Source: Comamonadaceae bacterium
GTDB lineage: Bacteria > Pseudomonadota > Gammaproteobacteria > Burkholderiales > Burkholderiaceae_C
DNA length: 48,029 nt
Assembly (NCBI GenBank): GCA_027486555.1
Contig: JAIXOX010000020.1
Coordinates: forward strand, 1 to 48,029
Direction of reading: 5' to 3'
Shown here: positions 14,838-22,830 of the stretch, piece after piece
How positions within the stretch are numbered: the stretch's first letter is position 1
Layout of the letters: each line of letters begins with the position of its first letter
Notes under the pieces: generated by a model
Told to the model about the DNA's origin: nothing
The model's input: the letters and a program-made list of their open reading frames with translations, nothing else
The model's database searches: none
Made by a program: the position numbers and the translations under genes

Positions 14838-14895
14838 ATTTGTGCTTTCGCTGAGTCACACTCCAAGTCACACTAATGTCCTGGACTTCACTCAT

Positions 14896-15057
14896 CTAAC
14901 CACGACATCTCTGGACAATGTCGCTGGGCCACAACGCTTCCAACTCAATAAAACTCTTCTTTTCACGCTGGTGTCTGGCTGGCGCTGGGTGTATCTCAGA
15001 CCCTGTTTCAAAGTTCACTGAGTGTGACTTGCCGTCGTAGTCGCATCGAAAGAACTC
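14896..15057 (-). pseudogene. C-terminal fragment of an unidentified protein
   Basis: A 53-codon open frame without a start codon reads EFFRCDYDGKSHSVNF at its beginning and FIELEALWPSDIVQRCRG at its end, bounded upstream by an in-frame TAG (15058-15060). The composition looks like a true protein tail. It may be the remains of a recombinase or replication gene linked to the island, but I do not recognise the family. Confidence 0.35.
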
Positions 15058-15275
15058 CTACCCAGTTTTGGGACAAGGTGTTGAAAGAGCTGACGGATAC
15101 GGCTAACTGCCGAGCACAAGGTAGAAGCAGTTTTGAAGCGACGACACGCTGGGCAAAAGGAAACCTGTGATGTCCCGTTTGAAACAACCTTTACTGAGTG
15201 GGTGCCCTACAAGTTGTTCAAGTTCAGTAATAGATAACGATGGCGGTGGACAGGTTGGTTAAGGAATACCTGCAT
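15058..15275. other. Non-coding region with possible ORF debris
   Basis: On the plus strand a short start-less open stretch (about 15045-15170) reads FWDKVLKELTDTANCRAQG and stops after WAKGNL. It looks protein-like but is too short to assign. No other signal was seen. Confidence 0.25.
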
Positions 15276-15358
15276 TTTGTGGGAGCCCCGCCCTTGGGGC
15301 GATTTTTGGTGGTCTGCAAGGGTGATTGCGACGGGGGCGTCGCCCCTACCAAAAAACC
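15276..15358. repeat. REP-like palindromic element
   Basis: GTGGGAGCCCCGCCC followed by TTGGGGCGAT forms a GC stem. A second inverted part GGGGGCGTCGCCCCTACC follows near 15333-15351, so the two halves face each other. A related element with the same opening GTGGGAGC and the central GGTCTGCAAG/CTTGCAGACC theme lies at 33838-33912. This looks like a bacterial interspersed REP/BIME-type repeat. Confidence 0.5.
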
Positions 15359-15365
15359 CCTGCTG

Positions 15366-15977
15366 CTAAATTTCCAGAGTGTGGGCGACCAAGCGGCCAA
15401 TCAGCCGGTGGCGCACCTCAGAGTCTCTGGGAAAGCCAGGCATGGCTTTCAAGACAAAGTTGTAATCCAAGGTGAACAACAACTGCGCGGCGGCAAACGC
15501 CCCTACGTCAGATGTTCGTGTTTGAGGCAAAAACATGACTTGAATTTTTCGCATCAACTCCACACAAGCCATGAAAATTTCCTTGGTCCGAGGATCAATG
15601 GTAAGTTGCTCCTGAAAAATTTCATGCATCGCCCGATTGGCCGGAAAGTCCAGCAATTGCAAGGTTTCGGCTTGTTTGGACATGCCGTAACAGACGTCTG
15701 CAACTTGGGTGTGTTGCGGCAGATTGAACGTTATTTCTGCCATGCTTGCTAAAACCTTGTCGCAGTAACGCTCATACAAAACAAGCAAGGCCTGTTTTTT
15801 GCTCCCGAAACGCTTAAGAAAAGCGCCACGCGTGAGCTGTGCTTTGTCCGCAATCTCATCAACCGTGATTTGTCCCAATGACTTCTCTTTCAACAGTTCG
15901 TGCAAAGCATCCAAAAAACGCTGCTCGGTCACGATGGATCTGGGCTGCAAAGGTTTGTGATAAGTTTGGATTGGCAT
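15366..15977 (-). CDS. TetR-family transcriptional regulator
   Basis: This 203-residue protein has a TetR N-terminal HTH, with VTEQRFLDALHELLKEKSLG then VDEIADKAQLTRGAFLKRFG (residues about 36-56). The C-terminal ligand-binding helices are not diagnostic. It stands alone: the REP-like element lies just downstream and an AT-rich segment upstream. No partner gene remains beside it, so it may be an orphan whose target was lost when this scar region formed. Confidence 0.85.
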   Translation of the reverse strand: MPIQTYHKPLQPRSIVTEQRFLDALHELLKEKSLGQITVDEIADKAQLTRGAFLKRFGSKKQALLVLYERYCDKVLASMAEITFNLPQHTQVADVCYGMSKQAETLQLLDFPANRAMHEIFQEQLTIDPRTKEIFMACVELMRKIQVMFLPQTRTSDVGAFAAAQLLFTLDYNFVLKAMPGFPRDSEVRHRLIGRLVAHTLEI

Positions 15978-16059
15978 AAATTAAATTAATAAAATAATTC
16001 ACGAAAGAATAGAAAAAAGATTAATAAATTAATATTTTATTGAGAAGTCTCAACGTTTT
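15978..16059. promoter_or_regulatory. AT-rich region with the palindrome TTGAGAAGTCTCAA
   Basis: Very AT-rich DNA upstream of the TetR gene that probably contains its promoter. A 14-bp palindrome (16040-16053) lies between the two minus-strand genes and could be a regulator site or a weak terminator for the upstream ORF fragment. Confidence 0.35.
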
Positions 16060-16290
16060 CTAAGAGCGAAAAACTTTAGAAGAATCTACATCAGGTGAAT
16101 GGACCTCATAATTCCCTAAACAAAAAATGGTTTTTATATATGGATCAGTAGATTCATAAATATTTCTTACAGTCAACCTGAAGTACAGCCTATCTTCACA
16201 GTGACGTTCCAATGAAATAGTGTCAGGATAGAGGCCATATGTATTTGTTTGACACCCTGTAAAGGTCCAACCAATATCCTTGGTGGCGCA
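16060..16290 (-). pseudogene. C-terminal fragment of an AT-rich unknown gene
   Basis: The minus-strand frame reads DIGWTFTGCQTNTYGLYP, then CEDRLYFRLTVRNIYES, and ends SPDVDSSKVFRS with a TAA stop. The low GC content and even amino-acid composition suggest a real acquired gene. Its 5' side runs into the IS3-type fragment at about 16290, where the frame becomes the antisense of transposase sequence, so the true start is lost. No family recognised. Confidence 0.35.
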
Positions 16291-16480
16291 ACGTAATGAA
16301 TGGCGCCTCATCAGCAGGTGTCGAGTTCTCAAGCTTCACCGCAGCGGCTTTTACGCTTGGCTGCATGAACCGCTGTTGCCAATGGCTAAGGTTAGCGCGG
16401 GGTTGACGGCAAGGGTTAAACAGTTTTACGACAAGAGCATGGCCATCTACGGCAGCCCCCGCATCTTTTGTGACCTCAAA
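16280..16480 (+). mobile_element. IS3-family transposase (OrfB) fragment
   Basis: The plus-strand frame contains SRCRVLKLHRSGFYAWLHEP and VKQFYDKSMAIYGSPRIFCDL, the conserved N-terminal region of IS3-family OrfB before the DDE catalytic core. The similarity stops exactly at 16480, one base before the stop codon of pobA (16481-16483). The catalytic domain and both terminal inverted repeats are missing, so the element is dead. It marks a deletion or recombination junction between the scar region and the core genome. Confidence 0.75.
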
Positions 16481-17662
16481 TCAAGCGTGAACGGCCAGGC
16501 CCGTGAAATTGTGCGCGAACACTGCACGCCCTTCGCGAGTACCGGTCATGTAGTTCAAATCGGCCAGTTGCATACCGCGTTCGAATGCGCTCTGCCCCGG
16601 GAATTGGTGGACCATCGTGCACAGGCCCGCCGAGAACCTCTGGACCAACCACATGCGTTCGAGGCAAGTGTCGGCGTAGCCTTCTAGCCAGCGTGGATCT
16701 TGGCGTTTGTAGTGCTCCACCAGCGCGCGGCCAAGCACTTTGATGTCCGCCATCGCAGAATTCAAACCCTTCGCACCTGTGGGCGGAACAATGTGGGCGG
16801 CATCGCCCGCGAGGAACAGGCGGCCATAGCGCATGGGTTCACAGATGAAGCTGCGCATGGCGGTGACAGCTTTTTGCGTGATGCGACCTTCGTGGATGGG
16901 GGGCTGACCATCAACATCGAGCCGCTTGTGCAATGCTGCCCAGATGCGATCGTCCGACCAGTTGTCGGGGCTGTCGTCAGGTTCGCACTGCAAGTACAAG
17001 CGGGTGACCTCGGGTGTGCGGATACTCATCATGGCAAAGCCATCGGGATGGCAACCCCAGGTGATGTCTTGGATGGCCGGGGGTGCGTCAGCCAAAATAC
17101 CCAACCATCCAAAGGGATAAAGACGGTCATAAAGCCGCAGCTTGTCGACCGGAATGGCGCTGCGGCTGATGCCCCGAAAGCCGTCGCATCCAGCCACGAA
17201 GTCGCATGACAATTCGAGTGCTTGGCCTTCGGACTCGAAATGGATGGTGGGTCGGCTGCCCTCCAGGCCTTCGATGTGCGTCACGGGTGCGTCATAAAAA
17301 ATCTGGGCACCTGCCTTTTCCCGAGCTTGCATCAGATCAGCCACCACTTCGTGCTGTGGATAGACCCAGGCACTCCGCCCACCCGATGCCTCGTGGAAGT
17401 CCAGCCTGTGCGAGCGGTTGTTGAAGCGAAAATCGAGCGCGTGTTGTTCAAGCGCCAGTCGGTCCATGCGTTCACCCAAGCCGACCTCGCGCATCATCTC
17501 CACAGTGCCCTGTTCGAGCACCCCGGCGCGAAGACGGGCGCGCACATGGTCTTTTGGCGAGCGTTCAATGATGACCGACTCGATGCCCTCCAGGTGCAGC
17601 AGATGAGAAAGCATCAAGCCCGCAGGGCCCGCGCCAATGATGCCAACTTGTGTCCTGATCAC
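16481..17662 (-). CDS. pobA: 4-hydroxybenzoate 3-monooxygenase PobA
   Basis: This 393-residue FAD monooxygenase converts 4-hydroxybenzoate to protocatechuate using NADPH and oxygen. It shows the FAD motif [10 protein letters not shown] (residues 8-17), the central [12 protein letters not shown] motif and the second FAD motif [18 protein letters not shown]. The length equals the family norm of about 394, so the gene is intact even though an IS fragment abuts its stop. The start codon is GTG and overlaps the stop of a 33-codon ORF by four bases (GTGA), which suggests coupled translation. No pobR or pca genes are in the window. Confidence 0.95.
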   Translation of the reverse strand: MIRTQVGIIGAGPAGLMLSHLLHLEGIESVIIERSPKDHVRARLRAGVLEQGTVEMMREVGLGERMDRLALEQHALDFRFNNRSHRLDFHEASGGRSAWVYPQHEVVADLMQAREKAGAQIFYDAPVTHIEGLEGSRPTIHFESEGQALELSCDFVAGCDGFRGISRSAIPVDKLRLYDRLYPFGWLGILADAPPAIQDITWGCHPDGFAMMSIRTPEVTRLYLQCEPDDSPDNWSDDRIWAALHKRLDVDGQPPIHEGRITQKAVTAMRSFICEPMRYGRLFLAGDAAHIVPPTGAKGLNSAMADIKVLGRALVEHYKRQDPRWLEGYADTCLERMWLVQRFSAGLCTMVHQFPGQSAFERGMQLADLNYMTGTREGRAVFAHNFTGLAVHA

Positions 17663-17760
17663 GGGCAGTCCTCCAGGGTGAACATCTCCAGGCCGGTCGA
17701 CATCGGCGCGTGGTCATGGCGATGAATTTTTTGCATGCTGTGGGTGACCATGCGCGGCAT
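17659..17760 (-). CDS. Small ORF translationally coupled to pobA
   Basis: 33 codons, beginning [19 protein letters not shown] and ending LEDCP. Its ATG overlaps the stop of the preceding 31-codon ORF by one base and its stop overlaps the pobA GTG start by four. It is His-rich (five His). It may be a leader peptide, a genuine small protein or a decayed gene; no family recognised. Confidence 0.35.
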   Translation of the reverse strand: MPRMVTHSMQKIHRHDHAPMSTGLEMFTLEDCP

Positions 17761-17855
17761 CAGACGATCTCCAGGACTTTGCGGTTTGCCAAAAATTCTT
17801 CATGGGTTTCGCCGCGCATGCCAAGTTCAAGTGGTGTGTGGTTGGCGAAGGTCAT
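17760..17855 (-). CDS. Small ORF at the head of the pobA transcript
   Basis: 31 codons, starting MTFANHTPLELGMRGETHEE and ending KVLEIV. It precedes the coupled 33-codon ORF and pobA. No family recognised and the coding status is unproven; the chain of start-stop overlaps is the only support. Confidence 0.3.
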   Translation of the reverse strand: MTFANHTPLELGMRGETHEEFLANRKVLEIV

Positions 17856-18031
17856 GGCCTGAGTATAGGATCAGGGTAAAAGTCTAAAAAATAGAAGTAT
17901 CCTCTTGCCTTGTGCAAACACCCTGCGTCAATGGAACTCTTGAATGTCCATTGCGTCACCCTTGGCGGTTGACGAGCACCTCAATGACCGACTGAATGTC
18001 TTGCTGGCGCAAGCCACTGATTTGAATCCAA

Positions 18032-18232
18032 ATGCAAAAAATGATGAGAACCCGAATATTGACCCTCGCCTTTTTGGCCGTGCCTTTGCTGCAAGGCTGT
18101 ACGGTGTTGGCAATTGCGGATGTCGCCGCGTCTACCGTGATTTACGGGGTCAAGACGGTGGTCAATGTCGTTGATGCCGTCACACCCGACATCATCAACC
18201 GGGACAAGGACAAAAACAAAAAGAAGGATTGA
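18032..18232 (+). CDS. Small lipoprotein
   Basis: This 66-residue protein has a charged N-terminus, a hydrophobic segment and a lipobox LLQGC (Cys at about residue 22), followed by a valine-rich stretch and a lysine/aspartate tail (RDKDKNKKKD). It resembles short uncharacterised proteobacterial lipoproteins with an AVVD/VV repeat style. It would be lipid-anchored in the envelope. It converges with the tautomerase gene, with eight bases between stops. Confidence 0.65.
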   Translation: MQKMMRTRILTLAFLAVPLLQGCTVLAIADVAASTVIYGVKTVVNVVDAVTPDIINRDKDKNKKKD

Positions 18233-18240
18233 GTGTGGGC

Positions 18241-18798
18241 TCAGGCGCGGCGGTGTTCCGCCAGGTCGTTCCACACATCCTGGCGGGTGATCAGGCCATC
18301 GCGCACTTCCATCCGGTCAATGAACCGGATGCCTTCAAAAGACCCACCCTCGGGCCAGGTGCCCTGCAAGGTGCCATGGCAAAACACCACGGTGGCATCG
18401 CCTTGCCAACTCTCTTCAAACTGCTCGTAGTGCTTGTGGATGGCGCTGTAACGCTGCTGCGCCCAGATGATCATCTCGGACAAGCTTTGCATTTGCACCC
18501 CGCCGGGGAAACACATGACAAAGTCGGGGTGCAAAAAACTTTGGGCCTTTTGCAGGTCGCGTTCTTGCATGGCTTGCAAAAAAGACTGCACCAGCTCTGA
18601 AGCCACCGGGTGCGCGGCACGGCCGCCGCTGAACACCTTGCCATCACGCCGGTAAGTGCTGACCTCGTTGACAAAGACCGTGGTGCCCGCCTCAGGTGTC
18701 GCGATCACCGAGCGCACCGCATTGGCCACCCGGTTGACCATGCGGTGCTGGGTGTCCGGGTCATAACCCGGCAACAAGGTGATCGAGACGACGGGCAT
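18241..18798 (-). CDS. Tautomerase domain fused to an NTF2/SnoaL-like domain
   Basis: This is a 185-residue protein. Residues 1-65 resemble the 4-oxalocrotonate tautomerase family: the initiator Met is followed by Pro (MPVVSITLLPG), the catalytic base of the family, and FVNEV occurs at the usual place. Residues about 70-180 look like an NTF2-like fold (LVQSFLQAMQERDLQKAQSF, RFIDRMEVRDGLI). A two-domain arrangement of this type is uncommon to me and could join a tautomerase to a substrate-binding pocket. It lies ten bases after the NarL-type regulator gene on the same strand, so the two may be co-transcribed. Confidence 0.7.
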   Translation of the reverse strand: MPVVSITLLPGYDPDTQHRMVNRVANAVRSVIATPEAGTTVFVNEVSTYRRDGKVFSGGRAAHPVASELVQSFLQAMQERDLQKAQSFLHPDFVMCFPGGVQMQSLSEMIIWAQQRYSAIHKHYEQFEESWQGDATVVFCHGTLQGTWPEGGSFEGIRFIDRMEVRDGLITRQDVWNDLAEHRRA

Positions 18799-18807
18799 GG
18801 GGTGGAA

Positions 18808-19413
18808 TCAAATACCCAACCAACCGTTGGTGCGGGCAAAGTGCAGCGCTTGTGTACGGCTGTTGACGCCCAAGCGACGGAACAGACGCCAGAAGTGCAC
18901 CTTGACGGTGTGCTCGCTGATTTCGAGTTTGTCGGCAATGTCGCGGTTGGACAGGCCTTGGTCCAGCATCAAAATCAGCTGCTTTTGGCGCTTGGAAAGC
19001 TTGGTGGGGCCTGAGGGGGTTGCAGCATCTTCGATAGCGGCATCTTCATCACTGACCAGCAGGGTGCGCAAAGCAGCAATGATTTGCGTGGGGCTGTTGG
19101 ATTTTTCGATGAAGGCATCGGCACCTGCTTCCATGCAGCGGTCTTCGAACTCGCTGGCGCTGGAGCTGGTGATGACGGCCAAAGGTACTTTCGGAAATTT
19201 GGCCTTCAGCACCTGAACGCCCGATATGCCCAAGGTGTCGGGCAATTGCAGGTCAAGGCAGAAGAGTTCAGCTTGGCCGTTTTTCTCGACGGTGGACTCG
19301 ACCACGTTCAACTTCTGGACAGGGATGATTTTCAGACCAGGCTTGACGCGGTGGACCAACATGGTCAGGGCATCCCGCATCAAAGGGTGATCGTCAATGA
19401 CGTAAACAGTCAT
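18808..19413 (-). CDS. NarL/FixJ-type response regulator
   Basis: This 201-residue protein has a receiver domain (residues 1-118) with acidic DD at 7-8, the phospho-acceptor Asp54 in CLDLQLPD and the Lys in FIEKSNSP. A LuxR-type HTH follows (residues 138-195: LSKRQKQLILMLDQGLSNRD, then ISEHTVKVHFWRLFRRLGV). No histidine kinase is adjacent. The following gene is the tautomerase fusion. Confidence 0.9.
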   Translation of the reverse strand: MTVYVIDDHPLMRDALTMLVHRVKPGLKIIPVQKLNVVESTVEKNGQAELFCLDLQLPDTLGISGVQVLKAKFPKVPLAVITSSSASEFEDRCMEAGADAFIEKSNSPTQIIAALRTLLVSDEDAAIEDAATPSGPTKLSKRQKQLILMLDQGLSNRDIADKLEISEHTVKVHFWRLFRRLGVNSRTQALHFARTNGWLGI

Positions 19414-19525
19414 GATTAAGTTAACTCCACACTAAACTGAGAACGTAAGGGTAACAGTTTTTTGGGATTATTTGTAAAATTTTGTTGAAAACAACAAAAT
19501 CAGTGCAATATATTTTTTAATTGAT

Positions 19526-20818
19526 TTACAAAATACGTAAATTTTCGACAATTTGTGCTCGGATTTCGGACGAAATCGGCTCCAGAGTGTGACTCAAATC
19601 CGACAGACCTTGCGCACCCAAGGCCTGCAGCTCAGCGATGGTTTGACCGGCTTCTTTGGGGGAGTCAAAACCGAGGCTTTTGAGCAGGACTTGCCCTTTG
19701 GCATCGACGAATTTGAAATAGAAACGACCGTCTTTCTCGCGGTATTGTTTGAAGCTGGGCTGGGCCGCCTTGGTGTCCGTTTTGCTGGCCGCCATGGCCA
19801 TCGAAGACAGGGGCCTCAAGCCCACGGCCTGCCTCAATTCGCGCATGAAGGGTGTGGCCAGTTGGCGGGCTTTGTCGGCACCCGCCAGCAATAGTTGGTC
19901 CATCTGCGCGGGGTTGTTGATGAGCGCCTGGTACTGCTCGCGCATGGGGGCGATTTCTTGGTCGATGCGCTCAAACAACATTTGTTTGGCATCACCCCAG
20001 CCAATGCCGTCGGCGTAGGCGCGGGCCATGGCGGCGGTCTCGTCTGTGCTGGCAAAGGCCTGGTAAATCTGGAACAGCGCCGAGCCTTCGGTGGCTTTGG
20101 GCTCGCCGGGGGCTTTGGAGTCGGTGACGATGCCAGCGATCTGTTTGCGCATTTGCGCGGCCGGGGCAAACAGCGGGATGGTGTTGTCGTAGCTCTTGCT
20201 CATCTTGCGGCCGTCCAGCCCGGGCAGCAAGGCCACGGACTCTTCGACCACGGCTTCGGGCAAAACGAAGTGTTCGCCATACAAGTGGTTGAAGCTCGAG
20301 GCCATGTCACGCGCCATCTCGATGTGCTGGATTTGGTCACGGCCCACAGGCACTTTGTGCGCCTTGAACATCAAAATATCCGCGCCCATCAGCACGGGGT
20401 ACATGAACAAACCAGCCGTCACATCGGCATCGGTGTCCTTGCCTGCATCGTGGTTCTTGTCCACAGAGGCCTTGTAGGCGTGTGCGCGGTTGAGCACGCC
20501 TTTGCCCGTCACGCAAGTCAGCAGCCAGGTGAGTTCGGGGATTTCGGGGATGTCGGACTGGCGGTAAAAAGTGACTTTTTCGGGGTCCAGGCCGGAGGCG
20601 ATCCAGCTGGCTGCGATTTCCAGTGTGGAGCGCTGAATGCGGGACGGCTCATCGCATTTGATGAGGGCGTGGTAGTCGGCCAAAAAGTAAAAACCGTCGG
20701 TGCCCAGGTCGCGGCTGGCTTGCACGGTGGGGCGAATCGCGCCCACATAATTGCCCAAGTGGGGGGTTCCGGTGGTGGTGATGCCGGTGAGAACGCGGGT
20801 GCGGGTCTTGGAGTTCAT
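19526..20818 (-). CDS. trpS: Tryptophanyl-tRNA synthetase with C-terminal extension
   Basis: This class I aminoacyl-tRNA synthetase charges tRNA-Trp. Residues 1-340 are the normal enzyme, with the HIGH-like TPHLGN near residues 18-23 and the KMSKS loop in DGRKMSKSYDN. About 75-90 extra residues follow, including YREKDGRFYFKFVDAKGQVL and SPKEAGQTIAEL, which recall the YegP/DUF1508 small fold. The total of 430 residues is well above the common 330-340. The start is set at MNSKTRTRV (20818); an upstream in-frame ATG at 20833 is also possible. Confidence 0.93.
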   Translation of the reverse strand: MNSKTRTRVLTGITTTGTPHLGNYVGAIRPTVQASRDLGTDGFYFLADYHALIKCDEPSRIQRSTLEIAASWIASGLDPEKVTFYRQSDIPEIPELTWLLTCVTGKGVLNRAHAYKASVDKNHDAGKDTDADVTAGLFMYPVLMGADILMFKAHKVPVGRDQIQHIEMARDMASSFNHLYGEHFVLPEAVVEESVALLPGLDGRKMSKSYDNTIPLFAPAAQMRKQIAGIVTDSKAPGEPKATEGSALFQIYQAFASTDETAAMARAYADGIGWGDAKQMLFERIDQEIAPMREQYQALINNPAQMDQLLLAGADKARQLATPFMRELRQAVGLRPLSSMAMAASKTDTKAAQPSFKQYREKDGRFYFKFVDAKGQVLLKSLGFDSPKEAGQTIAELQALGAQGLSDLSHTLEPISSEIRAQIVENLRIL

Positions 20819-20863
20819 GAAAAATGCAGACAAACAGGAAAATGGGAATCAGCGCAAGCGAAG

Positions 20864-21526
20864 TCAGCGCAACAAAGCGGCCAGCGGGCTGAGGGTGAGT
20901 TTCAGAAAGTCAAAAGTCAGGCCCATCAGGGGCTGCATCCACCAAGCACTGATGAGGCCGGTGAGGACCAGCGCCATCACGATGAAAAAGCCCCACGGTT
21001 CAACGCGGGACACCAGCACCGCCTGTCGCCAAGGCAATAGGCCCACCAAGATGCGCCCGCCGTCCAGCGGGGGCAGCGGAAACAGGTTGAAGGCGAACAT
21101 GACCACATTGGTGAGCATGCCGGCTTTGCACATCTCGATGAAAAACCGTTCGGTGATGCCGTTGCCTGTCAGCACATAAAACAACACCCCCCAAATCAAT
21201 GCCTGAACCAAGTTGGCACCTGGCCCGGCCAAGGCGACCCACACCATGTCGCGCTTGGGGCTGTGCAGTCGGTCAAAACGCACCGGCACCGGTTTGGCGT
21301 AACCGAACAAAAAAGCGCCACTGGTGCTGAAGTACAGCAACAGTGGCAGCAAGATGGTGCCCATCAGGTCGATGTGGACCAGCGGGTTGAGGGTGACGCG
21401 GCCCAGCATGGCCGCTGTGTTGTCCCCCAAGCGCAAAGCCGCATAGCCGTGCGCGGCTTCGTGCAAGGTGATGGCGAAGATCACAGGCAGGGCATAAATC
21501 AGGACAGTTTGGATGAGGTCGTTCAT
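20864..21526 (-). CDS. Site-2 protease family (M50) membrane metallopeptidase
   Basis: A protein of about 220 residues from the ATG at 21526; a longer frame starts at 21553. The zinc motif HEAAH occurs at residues 22-26 in the first membrane segment and the second metal site lies in NLFPLPPLDGG. Several other hydrophobic segments complete a compact intramembrane protease without a PDZ domain. The substrate is unknown. It lies between trpS and the M20 gene on the same strand. Confidence 0.9.
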   Translation of the reverse strand: MNDLIQTVLIYALPVIFAITLHEAAHGYAALRLGDNTAAMLGRVTLNPLVHIDLMGTILLPLLLYFSTSGAFLFGYAKPVPVRFDRLHSPKRDMVWVALAGPGANLVQALIWGVLFYVLTGNGITERFFIEMCKAGMLTNVVMFAFNLFPLPPLDGGRILVGLLPWRQAVLVSRVEPWGFFIVMALVLTGLISAWWMQPLMGLTFDFLKLTLSPLAALLR

Positions 21527-21592
21527 ATTCACCCTGATTGTCTCAGACCCCATGGTGCTTGGCCACGCAAGAGGTCAAGGCATGCGCCGGGC

Positions 21593-22804
21593 TCAGTCGC
21601 TTTGAGCCAAAAACCGTTCGACCAGCAAGGACCAGTAAGCCGAACCGATGGCCACGTTGTGGTCATTGAAGTCGTAGCCGGGGTTGTGCACCATGCAGGC
21701 CCCGTGGCCATCGCCCGTGCCATCGCCGTTGCCAATGAGCAAATAGCAGCCCGGCACCTCTTCAAGCATGAAGGCGAAGTCTTCGCTGCCGGTCAGGGCA
21801 CGGCCTTGGCGCGTGACATTGTCCGCGCCGACCAACTCCTCGCCAACATCGCGGGCGAAGTCGGTCTCTTTCAGGTGGTTGACCAGCACCGGGTAGCCCC
21901 GCTTGTAGTCGATGTGGGCTTTGACGCCATAGCTCAGGGCTTGGGCATGCACCAGCTCTGTGATGCGCTGCTCCAGCAAGATGCGCACTTCGCGGTTGAG
22001 CGAACGCACACTCAGTTTGAGTGTGGCGAGTTGCGGAATCACGTTATTGGCCACACCCGCATTGAAGGCACCCACGGTGATGATGGCCATTTCTTGTGGG
22101 TCGATGTTGCGCGCCACAATGCTTTGCAGGCCCATGACAATGGCCGAACCGGCCACCACCGGGTCGGCCGCGCGGTGGGGCACAGCGCCGTGGCCGCCAG
22201 TGCCTTCGATGGTGATGGTCACGTTGTCCGACGAGGCCATGGCCGATCCATCGCGGAACACCAGCTGACCTTGGGGGTGACCGGGCATGTTGTGCATGCC
22301 AAACACCGCGTCACAAGGAAATTGGGTGAACAGGCCGTCTTCCATCATCTTCTTGGCACCACCGAGCCCCTCTTCGGCCGGCTGAAAAATCAGATTGACG
22401 GTGCCCGAGAACACACCTTTTTGTGCAATGTGCTTGGCCGCCGCCAGCAGCATGGCGGTGTGCCCGTCGTGGCCGCAGGCGTGCATGATGCCCACGTTGC
22501 AACTGGCGTAGGGCAGGCCCGTTGCCTCGTCAATCGGCAGGGCATCCATGTCGGCGCGGATGCCGATGCTTTTGCTGCCTGTGCCTTTTTTGAGTTGGCC
22601 CACCACGCCCGTGCCGCCCAAGCCGCGTGTCACGTTGTAACCCCAGGCCGACAACTGCTCGGCCACCAAGTCGCTGGTGCGGTACTCCTTGTAGCCCATT
22701 TCCGGGTGCTTGTGGATGTCGCGGCGCACCGCAATGAATTCATCCGCCTGGGCATGCAGGGCGTGCAGTTTGTCGTGCAGAAAAGCTTCGCTGGGTGCGT
22801 TCAT
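21593..22804 (-). CDS. M20-family amidohydrolase (hippurate hydrolase-like)
   Basis: This 403-residue zinc-dependent amidohydrolase contains RRDIHKHPEMGYKEYRTSD, GIRADMDALPIDE, the metal motif MHACGHDGHTAMLL and the acidic FQPAEEG. It also has the dimerisation-domain GGHGAVPHRAADPV and the closing TGSEDFAFMLEEVPG. The family removes acyl or aminoacyl groups from N-acyl amino acids. It starts 26 bp after the Bug-type binding protein, which suggests uptake and cleavage of one substrate. Confidence 0.92.
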   Translation of the reverse strand: MNAPSEAFLHDKLHALHAQADEFIAVRRDIHKHPEMGYKEYRTSDLVAEQLSAWGYNVTRGLGGTGVVGQLKKGTGSKSIGIRADMDALPIDEATGLPYASCNVGIMHACGHDGHTAMLLAAAKHIAQKGVFSGTVNLIFQPAEEGLGGAKKMMEDGLFTQFPCDAVFGMHNMPGHPQGQLVFRDGSAMASSDNVTITIEGTGGHGAVPHRAADPVVAGSAIVMGLQSIVARNIDPQEMAIITVGAFNAGVANNVIPQLATLKLSVRSLNREVRILLEQRITELVHAQALSYGVKAHIDYKRGYPVLVNHLKETDFARDVGEELVGADNVTRQGRALTGSEDFAFMLEEVPGCYLLIGNGDGTGDGHGACMVHNPGYDFNDHNVAIGSAYWSLLVERFLAQSD

Positions 22805-22830
22805 GGAAGGCCTCTTGGGGGGGGGGTGGA

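Noticed and set aside
14896..15057. Calling the 53-codon fragment an integrase tail
   Set aside because: The position would fit, but no catalytic Tyr or Arg-His motif can be seen in it, so it is left as unknown.
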